NCBI GenBank assembly: GCA_036397835.1
Contig: DASWIG010000349.1
Coordinates: 1-64,000 of the forward strand
DNA from: DASWIG01 sp036397835
GTDB lineage: Bacteria; Acidobacteriota; Thermoanaerobaculia; Multivoradales; J023
DNA length: 64,000 nucleotides
Reading direction: 5' to 3'
Part shown: positions 1 to 6,684 of the stretch, in pieces
Numbering within the stretch: position 1 is the first letter of the stretch
Layout: each line of letters opens with the position of its first letter
The notes under the pieces: model-generated
What the model saw: the letters and a program-made list of their open reading frames with translations, nothing else
Told to the model about the DNA's origin: nothing
Database searches by the model: none
Position numbers and translations under genes: made by a program

Positions 1-750
1 CTGGCGCGTCGCGGCGAGCTGACCCGTCGCGGGAAGCTGCCGTCGATCTTCACGCTGGTGTTCTATACTGGGGAGGCGGGGTGGCACGCGCCGACCACGC
101 TCCTCGACTTGGTCGAGGAAGTTCCGGGAGTCCCGGAAGGAGTCGATCCGTGGAGTTACGTGCTCGTCGACGCACAGCGTCAGCCGCTCGAGGAGCTGCT
201 GGGCTCGGACAGCCCCCTGGTCGCCCTCTTCCGGTTGGAACGGCTCAAGGACCCCGGGGAGCTGTCGGAGGTGGCGCTCGAGCTCGAGCGTATCCTGGAT
301 CGTCCGAACGACCAGGAGCTCGTGGAAGCGTTCGTGGCGCTGATCAACGAGGCGGTGCTCGCCAAGCTCTCGCCGGCTGACGGCGAGCGGGTGCGGATCA
401 GCGGACTGAAGGAGGTACCGACGGTGCTGGCTCAGAGAATGGAACGGATCACCAAAGGCTGGGAGCTGCGTGGCTGGGAAAAGGGCCGGCAGGAAGGCCG
501 GCAGGAAGGCCGGCAGGAAGGCCGGCAGGAAGGCCGGCAGGAAGGCCGGCAGGAAGGCCGGCAGGAAGGCCGGCAGGAAGGCCGGAGAGAGGAAGCGGCG
601 CGCATTTTTCGGCAGCTCTTTGCGGCCAAGTTCGGCGAGGTGCCCGCCTGGGTGCGCGAACGTGCGGCCTCAGCCGGCAAGTCGAAACTGGAGACGTGGA
701 CGAAACGGCTGCTCGTGGCCGAGAAGCCCGAGGACGTCTTCGACGATTGA
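1..750 (+). CDS. Rpn/YhgA-family PD-(D/E)XK nuclease-transposase-like protein, 5' partial
   Basis: The frame is open from base 1, so the gene begins upstream of the window; 249 codons are visible. The visible part matches the middle and end of Rpn/YhgA-type recombination-promoting nucleases: a core with TLVFYTGEAGWHAP, then a helical C-terminal tail rich in Gly-Arg-Gln-Glu. Residues 162-193 of the visible part are eight GRQE units followed by one GRRE, a tail type common in this family. The N-terminal nuclease residues lie outside the window, so activity cannot be judged here. A second, damaged copy follows at 982-1631. The family is linked to RecA-independent DNA recombination and is often multi-copy. 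The family call is fairly safe; the role in this organism is unknown. Confidence 0.75.
   Translation: MARRGELTRRGKLPSIFTLVFYTGEAGWHAPTTLLDLVEEVPGVPEGVDPWSYVLVDAQRQPLEELLGSDSPLVALFRLERLKDPGELSEVALELERILDRPNDQELVEAFVALINEAVLAKLSPADGERVRISGLKEVPTVLAQRMERITKGWELRGWEKGRQEGRQEGRQEGRQEGRQEGRQEGRQEGRQEGRREEAARIFRQLFAAKFGEVPAWVRERAASAGKSKLETWTKRLLVAEKPEDVFDD
484..591 (+). repeat. 12-bp tandem repeat (ggccggcaggaa), eight exact units plus one variant
   Basis: Eight identical 12-bp units run from 484 to 579, followed by a ninth diverged unit (580-591). Each unit encodes Gly-Arg-Gln-Glu inside the Rpn-like protein. Because the unit is a multiple of three, copy number can change without a frameshift, so this is a probable length-variable site. 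Confidence 0.9.
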
Positions 751-981
751 AAAGACCAGCCCGGACGATGAGCCCCGAGCCGCCTGCCCTGGCCCCTGGT
801 CTGGGACGAAGCGCCCCTCTTCCCGAGAAAACCGAGGCCTGGGCGGTCAATCCGACCATTCGGGGTGGCTGCGCTTGGTCGATCGGATTCTCGCTCTCGT
901 CCGATCTCCGGCCCAGCCTGCAGACGGATGGCGCCAGAACACGGCTACTGAGTTCGGCGAACGCGGTAGGATCGCGGCGCG

Positions 982-1631
982 ATGGCCGAAGAGCAGGACA
1001 AGTCCCACCGCCTCGTCTTCTCCTTCCCGCGGATGATCGAGGACCTATCCGCCTCTGCCTCGGCGGCGAGTGGGTGGAGCGGCTCGACTTCGAGACCCTC
1101 GAGAAGGTCTCCGAGCGGCTCCTGAGCCCCGAGCTCCTGCGCCGCGAGCAGGACGTCCTCTGGCGTCTGCGCTGCCACCCCTCCGACGATCCGAAGGAGG
1201 AAGACTGGTTCTACGTCTACCTCCACGTCGAGCACCGGTCGACCCCGCGCAAGCGGATGGCCCTGGACACGACGGTCTACAAGCTGCTCGCGCTCCAGGA
1301 CCTGGCGCGTCGCGGAAAGCTGACCCGTCGCGGGAAGCTGCCGTCGATCTTCACGCTGGTGTTCTATACTGGGGAGGCGGGGTGGCACGCGCCGACCACG
1401 CTCCTCGACTTGGTCGAGGAAGTTCCGGGAGTCCCGGAAGGAGTCGATCTGTGGAGCTACGTGCTCGTCGACGCACAGCGTCAGCCGCTCGAGGAGCTGC
1501 TGGGCTCGGACAGCCCCCTGGTCGCCCTCTTCCGGTTGGAACGGCTCAGGGACCCCGGGGAGCTGTCGGAAGTGGCGCTCGAGCTCGAGCGTATCCTGGC
1601 CGAGAAGCCCGAGGACGTCTTCGAGGATTGA
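982..1631 (+). pseudogene. second Rpn-family copy, frameshifted and internally deleted
   Basis: A plausible start at 982 opens with MAEEQDKSHRLVFSFPRMIEDL, the usual N-terminus of this family. The family frame is then lost near 1045-1050 and resumes one frame over as LCLGGEWVERLDFE, so a one-base indel has broken the gene. It continues through a nuclease-like core (LHVEHRST) and then matches the upstream copy almost exactly. At 1599 it jumps from ERIL straight to AEKPEDVFED, an in-frame loss of 420 nt relative to the first copy (its bases 299-718). Both deletion edges carry tgg, which suggests slippage or microhomology-mediated deletion. The GRQE tail is gone. It ends 9 bp before the convergent acpS. 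Confidence 0.75.
1302..1599 (+). repeat. direct repeat of window bases 1-298
   Basis: Bases 1302-1599 repeat bases 1-298 with only a few substitutions (for example near 1313-1317, 1448 and 1549), offset by 1301 bp. The left end of the repeat is not visible because the first copy is cut by the window edge. It marks a recent tandem duplication of the Rpn-like gene. Confidence 0.9.
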
Positions 1632-1640
1632 TCGCGCCCG

Positions 1641-2024
1641 CTACTCCACGCTCTCGAGCACCGCCACCGCGACGGCGTGCGTCCGCTCGTGGCTGATCGA
1701 CACGTGGACGCGTCCGGCGCCCATCTTCTCCGCCCGCTCGGCCGCGGCCTCGTGGAGCCGCACCCCCGGGGCGCCGCCGGCGTCGCGCACGACCTCGATC
1801 TGGCGCAGCCCGAGACCCTGGGCCCAGCCGGTGCCCAGGGCCTTGAGCGTCGCCTCCTTGGCGGCGAACAGGCCGCCGAGGTGCTGGACGAACGCCGCGC
1901 CCCGGCGCTCCTGCCACTCGCCGGGCCGGCAGAAGCGGCGCAGGAAGGCTTCGCCGTGCCGTTCGTAGAGGCGCTCGATGCGCGCCAGCTCCACGATGTC
2001 GACGCCGAGGCCGAGGATCGCCAC
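1641..2024 (-). CDS. acpS: holo-[acyl-carrier-protein] synthase
   Basis: This 127-aa protein transfers 4'-phosphopantetheine from CoA to the serine of apo-ACP in the cytoplasm. The family signatures are present: GLGVDIVE at the N-terminus (Asp9, metal ligand), FAAKEATLKALGTG with Glu57 as second metal ligand, and the SISHE motif near the C-terminus. Length is normal for AcpS. The start is GTG at 2022-2024, one base after the stop of the thiE-like gene, so the two are probably translated from one message. It is the only phosphopantetheinyl transferase in the window. AcpS enzymes usually serve fatty acid ACPs, so whether it also primes the NRPS/PKS carrier domains farther right is open. Confidence 0.95.
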   Translation of the reverse strand: MAILGLGVDIVELARIERLYERHGEAFLRRFCRPGEWQERRGAAFVQHLGGLFAAKEATLKALGTGWAQGLGLRQIEVVRDAGGAPGVRLHEAAAERAEKMGAGRVHVSISHERTHAVAVAVLESVE

Positions 2025-2025
2025 G

Positions 2026-2655
2026 TCAATCGTCCTCCGGCCACGCGGCGCGGCGCGCCGCCGTCCATCGCTCGAGCTGCCGGGGGTCGTGGAAGGCGCG
2101 GATGCCCGCCGCCCCCGCGGCGCCGGCCGCGGCGAGGGCCGGCAGGTCGTCGGGCCCGATCCCGCCGAGCGCGACGACCGGCAGCCCCTGGGCCGCCGCC
2201 CGCCGCAGGCCGTCGAGGCCGGCGGGAGGGCCGAACCGAGCTTTCGAAGGCGTCGGGAAGACCGGGCCGAAGGTCACGTAGTCGGCACCCGCCGCGCGCG
2301 CCGCCGCGACCTCGTCGGGATCGTGGGTCGAGCGGCCGATCACCGGCGAGCGGCCGAAACGCCGGCGCAGCGGCGCGATCGGCACGCCGTCGGCGGGCAG
2401 GTGGACGCCAGCGGCGCCGGCTGCGAGCGCCACGTCGAGGCGGGCGTTGACCACCAGCCAGCCCTGCCATGCCGCCCGCGCGTCGCGCGCGAGCGCGTAG
2501 AGCTCGCGGTCGCCGAGGTGCTTCTCGCGCACCTGCACGCCGTCGACCCCGGCCGCCGCGAGCGCCGCCAGCCACGCGGGCAGGGCGTCGTACCGTGACC
2601 GGCCGCCGCGCTCGCCCGGATCACTGATCGCCAGGAGTCTGGGAACCCTCGTCAT
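2026..2655 (-). CDS. thiE: thiamine phosphate synthase / TenI-family protein
   Basis: The 209-aa TIM-barrel protein carries the ThiE/TenI pattern: VQVREK in strand 2, VVNARLDVALAAGAAGVHLP, then GADYVTFGPVFPTPSK and ALGGI for the phosphate-binding loops. ThiE couples HMP-pyrophosphate to thiazole phosphate to make thiamine phosphate. The segment after VHLP (ADGVPIAPLR) differs from the usual GQxD of true ThiE, so a TenI-like or divergent role cannot be excluded. The ATG at 2655 overlaps the end of the upstream small membrane-protein gene by 35 bp, and the stop is one base before acpS, giving a tight three-gene minus-strand unit. Confidence 0.8.
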   Translation of the reverse strand: MTRVPRLLAISDPGERGGRSRYDALPAWLAALAAAGVDGVQVREKHLGDRELYALARDARAAWQGWLVVNARLDVALAAGAAGVHLPADGVPIAPLRRRFGRSPVIGRSTHDPDEVAAARAAGADYVTFGPVFPTPSKARFGPPAGLDGLRRAAAQGLPVVALGGIGPDDLPALAAAGAAGAAGIRAFHDPRQLERWTAARRAAWPEDD

Positions 2656-2887
2656 GCGGTGGACGCAGAAAGGCGGAAAGGTCGTGGATGCCCCACACCA
2701 GGTGGACGAGCCCGAAGCCGGAGAGGGCGCCGCGCAGCACCGGAACGCTCAACCAGCGCAGGGCGGCGACGGGCAGCAGGGCGACCGTGCGGTCCCACAA
2801 CAGCGTCCACGGCGCCAGCAGCAGGGCGACGCCGACCGTGAGGCAGTAGAGGACGAAGACGAAGCGAAAGAGCTGCGCGAAGGCCAT
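2621..2887 (-). CDS. small two- to three-helix membrane protein
   Basis: This 88-aa ORF starts at ATG 2887 (MAFAQLFRFVFVLYC). It has a strong hydrophobic segment near residues 6-28 and further hydrophobic stretches at about 35-50 and 56-72, with a charged, Pro-rich tail. I do not recognise the family. It is first in the minus-strand unit with the thiE-like gene and acpS, and its 3' end overlaps the next start by 35 bp. The long minus-strand frame that extends to 3874 is antisense to the TPR/cNMP gene, so the start at 2887 is preferred. Confidence 0.6.
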   Translation of the reverse strand: MAFAQLFRFVFVLYCLTVGVALLLAPWTLLWDRTVALLPVAALRWLSVPVLRGALSGFGLVHLVWGIHDLSAFLRPPHDEGSQTPGDQ

Positions 2888-3010
2888 CCCGCGAGATACT
2901 ACGCGAATCCCTCCGGCGGCTCCACTTGGGGGCCGGCTCAGGTATACTGTCGCCTCCGGTACCCGTTGCCGGCTCCCAGAATCCGACCCCGCCAGGAGGG
3001 CGCACACAAG

Positions 3011-3892
3011 GTGAAGATCTTCGGAAAGAAGAGGGCTGCCGCCGCCGACAACACGGACCAGAAAGAGCTGACCATCGAGGACCTGGTCACCCTCGAACGT
3101 TACGAGGAGGCGGCGGTGAAGCTGAAGGCGCGGCTCAAGGTCGTGCCCAAGGATCTTCACGCCCACCTCAAGCTCGCCGAGGTCTACCTTGGCCTCAAGA
3201 ACCTGGACAAGGCTCTGGCGGAGTACACCTTCGTGGCCGACTCCTTCGCCGACGACGGCTTCTTCGACAAGGGCATCGCGCTCCTGGGCAAGGCCGCCAA
3301 GCTCGCCCCGGGCGACGACACGCTGCCCAAGCGCATCGAGCGCTACAAGCGCGTCAAGCGCCTCGAGGAACGCCGGCGGCTGGTCATCGAGGGCCTCATG
3401 GCCAACAAGTCCACGGTCGTGGCGGCGGCCGCCAACCGGGCGCTCGAGGTGGAGATGATGTGGCCCAGCATCGCCAGGAGCCACCTCGTGGAGCAGCTCG
3501 AAGGCGAAAAGCTCAAGAAGCTCTTCTCGGTGATGGGAATGCGCCGCACCAAGGAGGGCGAGGTGGTGGCCGAGGAGGGCAGCAGCCACCAGATGCTCTA
3601 CCTGGTGGTCAACGGCGAGATCGAGGCCCTGGCCGCGGTCGGCAGCCAGCACTTCAACATCCGCAGCTTCTCGACCGGCGACGTGATCGGCGAGTCGACG
3701 CTGCTCGAGCGCAAGCCGTGGCCGGCGCGTTACCAGGTCAAGGAGAGCGGCACGGTGTTCGAGCTCTCGCGCGAAGGCCTGCAGCAGGCGATGATCGGCA
3801 ACGACGACCCGGTGGGATTCCTCAGCGTGCTGCGGCAACAGAACAACGACCGCGACGTGGCGGCCAATCTGCACCGCCTGCGCGCGACCTGA
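3011..3892 (+). CDS. TPR and cyclic-nucleotide-binding-like domain protein
   Basis: The start is GTG 3011, with an AGGAGG box at 2994-2999. The 293-aa protein has two parts. Residues about 20-110 form TPR-like helices (YEEAAVKLKARLKVVPKDLHAHLKLAEVYLG). Residues about 165-275 form a cNMP-binding/Crp-type beta-roll with GEVVAEEGSS, LVVNGEIEAL, FSTGDVIGEST and a following PARYQV. There is no helix-turn-helix, so this is a sensor or scaffold rather than a Crp transcription factor. The phosphate-binding cassette retains GE and an Arg but is not canonical, so nucleotide binding is uncertain. A TATACT box at 2943-2948 lacks a clear -35 partner. It is followed 8 bp later by def. Confidence 0.8.
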   Translation: MKIFGKKRAAAADNTDQKELTIEDLVTLERYEEAAVKLKARLKVVPKDLHAHLKLAEVYLGLKNLDKALAEYTFVADSFADDGFFDKGIALLGKAAKLAPGDDTLPKRIERYKRVKRLEERRRLVIEGLMANKSTVVAAAANRALEVEMMWPSIARSHLVEQLEGEKLKKLFSVMGMRRTKEGEVVAEEGSSHQMLYLVVNGEIEALAAVGSQHFNIRSFSTGDVIGESTLLERKPWPARYQVKESGTVFELSREGLQQAMIGNDDPVGFLSVLRQQNNDRDVAANLHRLRAT

Positions 3893-3900
3893 AGCCCCCC

Positions 3901-4422
3901 ATGGCCTTGTTGGAGATCCGCCTCTATCCCGATCCGATCCTGCGCCAGCGCTCGGCCGAGGTCGACGAGGTCGACGACGCCCTTCGCCGGCTCGTCGCCG
4001 ACATGGTCGAGACCATGCACGCGGCCCCCGGCGTCGGCCTCGCGGCGCCTCAGGTAGGCGTCGGCCGGCGCCTCGCCGTGGTCGACACCAGCGTCGGCAA
4101 GGATCCGGCGGCGCTGCGCGTGCTGGTCAATCCGCGGATCGTCGAAGAGCGGGGCAGCGAGCTCGACTTCGAGGGCTGCCTGTCGATCCCCGGCGTCACC
4201 GAAAAAGTCGAGCGGCCGGCGTGGGTGCGGATCGCGGCGCAGGACCTCGAGGGCCGCCGCTTCGAGCTCGAGGCCGAGGGCTTCGAAGCGCGCGCGGTCT
4301 GCCACGAGATCGACCACCTCGACGGCGTGCTCTTCATCGACCGGGTCCGCGGCCTGCGCCGCGACCGCGTGCGCCGGCAGCTCAAGCGGCTGAGCCGTGA
4401 GACCGTCGCGGTCGACGCTTGA
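3901..4422 (+). CDS. def: peptide deformylase
   Basis: The 173-aa enzyme removes the formyl group from N-terminal formyl-methionine of new proteins. All three family motifs are present: GVGLAAPQVG (residues 44-53), EGCLSIPG with metal ligand Cys93, and HEIDHLDG with His135, Glu136 and His139. HEIDH replaces the commoner HEFDH, a normal variation. It lies 8 bp after the TPR/cNMP gene and 53 bp before cysS, in a co-directional housekeeping group. Confidence 0.96.
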   Translation: MALLEIRLYPDPILRQRSAEVDEVDDALRRLVADMVETMHAAPGVGLAAPQVGVGRRLAVVDTSVGKDPAALRVLVNPRIVEERGSELDFEGCLSIPGVTEKVERPAWVRIAAQDLEGRRFELEAEGFEARAVCHEIDHLDGVLFIDRVRGLRRDRVRRQLKRLSRETVAVDA

Positions 4423-4475
4423 GGGGCCGCCCCCCGGCCCTGCTATCTTATGTGGAGATCCCGCCGGACAATGCC

Positions 4476-5894
4476 ATGAACGAGATCAGCTTCTTCAACT
4501 CCATGGGCCGCAAGCTCGAGCCCTTCACGCCCCTCGAGCCGGGCAGGGTGCGGCTCTACGCCTGCGGCCCCACCGTCTACGACCATCCCCACATCGGCAA
4601 CCACCGCACCTTCCTCTTCGAGGACGTCCTGCGGCGGGGGCTCCTCTTCCTGGGCTACCAGGTCGAGCAGGTGATGAACGTCACCGATATCGACGACAAG
4701 ACCATCCGCGGCGCCCAGGAGAAGGGCGTCACCCTCGACGAGTTCACGGCCCCCTTCGTCGCGTCGTTCTTCGCGGACCTCGACACCCTGCACGTCGAGC
4801 GGGCGGAGCACTATCCGCGGGCCACCGAGCACGTGCCGGAGATGATCGCCCTCGTCGAGCGGCTGCTCGAGCGCGGCTACGCCTACCCCAGCGACGGCTC
4901 GGTCTTCTTCCGCATCGCCGCCGACGATGACTACGGCCGCCTCTCGGGCGTCGACCTCGACCACGTGCAGCGCGGCGAGCGGGTGGCCCAGGACGAGTAC
5001 GAGAAGGAGGACGTGCGCGACTTCGCGCTCTGGAAGGCGGCCAAGAACGGCGAGCCGTCCTGGAGCTCGCCGTGGGGGCCGGGACGCCCGGGGTGGCACG
5101 TCGAGTGCTCGGCGATGAGCATGAGGTACCTCGGCGAGAGCTTCGACCTCCACTGCGGCGGCGTCGACAACATGTTCCCGCACCACGAGAACGAGATCGC
5201 CCAGAGCGAGTCGGCCACCGGCAAGCCGCTGGCCCACACCTGGCTGCACGCCGAGCACCTGCTCGTCGACGGCAGGAAGATGTCGAAGTCGCTGGGCAAC
5301 CAGTACACGATCAAAGACCTGCTCGTCCGGGAGGCGGAGCCGCGGGCGATGCGCTACCTCTTCCTGTCGACGCACTACCGCCAGCGGCTCAACTTCACCT
5401 TCGACGCCCTGACGGCGGCCGGCGCGGCGCTGAGACGCAGCGACGAGATGCGCTTCCGGCTCGCCCACGCTACCGAGTCGGAGGAGAGAATCGCCGACGT
5501 CGAGGGCGCCGCTCGCCGCCTGCTCGACGGCTTCGCCGCGGCCCTCGCCGACGACCTCAACGCGTCGGCGGCCCTCGGCGCCGTCTTCCAATTCGTCAAG
5601 GAAATCAACATGGCGGTCGAGGCCGGACGCATCGGCCGCGGCGACCGGCAGCGGGCGTTCGACGCCCTGGCCCGCGTCGACCGGGTGCTCGGCGTGCTCG
5701 ACCCGGCGGCGTGGCAGGAGCCGGCGGCGGCCGGCGGGCCCGGCGACGAGGAGATCGAGCGCAAGGTCCGCGAGCGCCAGGAAGCGCGGGGGCGGCGCGA
5801 TTTCGCCGCCGCCGACCGGCTGCGCGACGAGCTGCAGGCGCTGGGCGTGGTGGTGGAGGACACGCCGCAGGGGCCGCGATGGCGCCGCGCCTAG
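4476..5894 (+). CDS. cysS: cysteinyl-tRNA synthetase
   Basis: This 472-aa class I aminoacyl-tRNA synthetase charges tRNA-Cys. Visible signatures are YACGPTVYDHPHIGN (Cys30 is the first zinc ligand, HIGN at 39-42 replaces HIGH), WHVECS and the KMSKSLGN loop at 268-275. The C-terminal region (AADRLRDELQALGVVVEDTPQGPRW) is the standard anticodon-side end. The ATG at 4476 (MNEISFFNSMG) is chosen because it fits the usual N-terminus; the in-frame upstream extension from 4419 looks unlike the family. Confidence 0.96.
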   Translation: MNEISFFNSMGRKLEPFTPLEPGRVRLYACGPTVYDHPHIGNHRTFLFEDVLRRGLLFLGYQVEQVMNVTDIDDKTIRGAQEKGVTLDEFTAPFVASFFADLDTLHVERAEHYPRATEHVPEMIALVERLLERGYAYPSDGSVFFRIAADDDYGRLSGVDLDHVQRGERVAQDEYEKEDVRDFALWKAAKNGEPSWSSPWGPGRPGWHVECSAMSMRYLGESFDLHCGGVDNMFPHHENEIAQSESATGKPLAHTWLHAEHLLVDGRKMSKSLGNQYTIKDLLVREAEPRAMRYLFLSTHYRQRLNFTFDALTAAGAALRRSDEMRFRLAHATESEERIADVEGAARRLLDGFAAALADDLNASAALGAVFQFVKEINMAVEAGRIGRGDRQRAFDALARVDRVLGVLDPAAWQEPAAAGGPGDEEIERKVRERQEARGRRDFAAADRLRDELQALGVVVEDTPQGPRWRRA

Positions 5895-5913
5895 CCGGCC
5901 GCGGGTAAGCCGT

Positions 5914-6315
5914 ATGCGCCACGAGCCCTTCCGCCACCAGCCCCACACCCGCGCCCAGGGCCGGGTGGGGGAGGAGCGCGCCATCGACTGGCTGCGGCGC
6001 CAGGGCTACCGCATCGTCGAGCGCAACGTCGTCACCAAGGCCGGGGAGATCGACGTGGTGGCCCGCGATGGCGACGTGCTCTGCTTCATCGAGGTCAAGG
6101 CGCGGGCCAGCCGCGCCTACGGACCGGCGGTCGAGGCGGTGACGCCGCACAAGCAGCGCCGCCTGGCGCGCGCCGCCTCGCTCTACCTGGTGCGCCACCC
6201 GGCCGACGGTCCCTGCCGCTTCGACGTGCTGGGCATGGACATGACCGACGAACAGGACCCCACCGACGACGGCTGGAGCTTCACCCTGGTCCGCGACGCT
6301 TTCCAGGTGACGTAG
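5914..6315 (+). CDS. YraN/UPF0102-family endonuclease-like protein
   Basis: The 133-aa protein has the YraN pattern: G(R)VGEERAIDWLRRQGYRIVERN, then GEIDVVARDGDVLCFIEVKAR, the Asp and ExK of a PD-(D/E)XK-type nuclease fold. YraN proteins are widespread and linked to DNA processing, but a biochemical role is not settled. It starts 19 bp after cysS. The stop codon (6313-6315) is followed immediately by the REP-like hairpin pair at 6316. Confidence 0.88.
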   Translation: MRHEPFRHQPHTRAQGRVGEERAIDWLRRQGYRIVERNVVTKAGEIDVVARDGDVLCFIEVKARASRAYGPAVEAVTPHKQRRLARAASLYLVRHPADGPCRFDVLGMDMTDEQDPTDDGWSFTLVRDAFQVT

Positions 6316-6369
6316 GTCAGGCTGTGCCTGACGATTCCGCGCGAACTCGGCAGGCAGAGCCTGCCCTAC
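6316..6369. repeat. REP-like pair of hairpins in inverted orientation
   Basis: Two perfect 7-bp stems with 3-nt loops lie here: GTCAGGC/GCCTGAC (6316-6332) and GGCAGGC/GCCTGCC (6349-6365). The outer arms also pair: GTAGGTCAGGCTGTGCCTG on the left resembles the reverse complement of the right arm ending CTGCCCTAC. This nested, inverted arrangement is like a bacterial REP doublet. It may also stop transcription from the cysS-yraN group, although no T-run follows. Confidence 0.6.
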
Positions 6370-6684
6370 CCAGGCCCAAAAAAATAGGCGCCCGGACGTT
6401 GGCGCCGTTGGAGTTCCTTCGGACGGGGCGGCCCGAAGGAGAGCCCAGGAGAGGCGGGTCATTGAGGACGAGAAGAGCGTAGGCGGCGCGTGTGAGCCGC
6501 GAATGAAGGGTGCGTGAAGATGCGCGCCGCCCGGCGCCGGGCGTGCCGTGATACCCTTCAGGCCGGCTGCGAACCCTCCACCAGGGCCTGCCGGGCGGCG
6601 CCGGAGGAGCTCGCGGCCGTCTCCCCGGAGCGGAGCGACCCGCGCCGGACCAACCTGACCCCGCCTGATCGAGCCGCGTAGACG
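6370..6684. other. non-coding, hairpin-rich spacer before the GGDEF-EAL gene
   Basis: No convincing gene is seen. The stretch has an A-run (aaaaaaa, about 6378-6384), two GGCGCC palindromes close together (6387-6405), a CCTTCGG/CCGAAGG stem with a 10-nt loop (6416-6439) and a very GC-rich segment near 6520-6545. It presumably holds the promoter of the following operon. No c-di-GMP riboswitch consensus was recognised. Confidence 0.5.

Noticed and set aside
484..591. Tandem repeat considered as a CRISPR array
   Set aside because: The units are 12 bp with no spacers and encode part of a protein.
6370..6684. Possible c-di-GMP riboswitch before the GGDEF-EAL gene
   Set aside because: Hairpins are present, but none of the conserved GEMM core was recognised.
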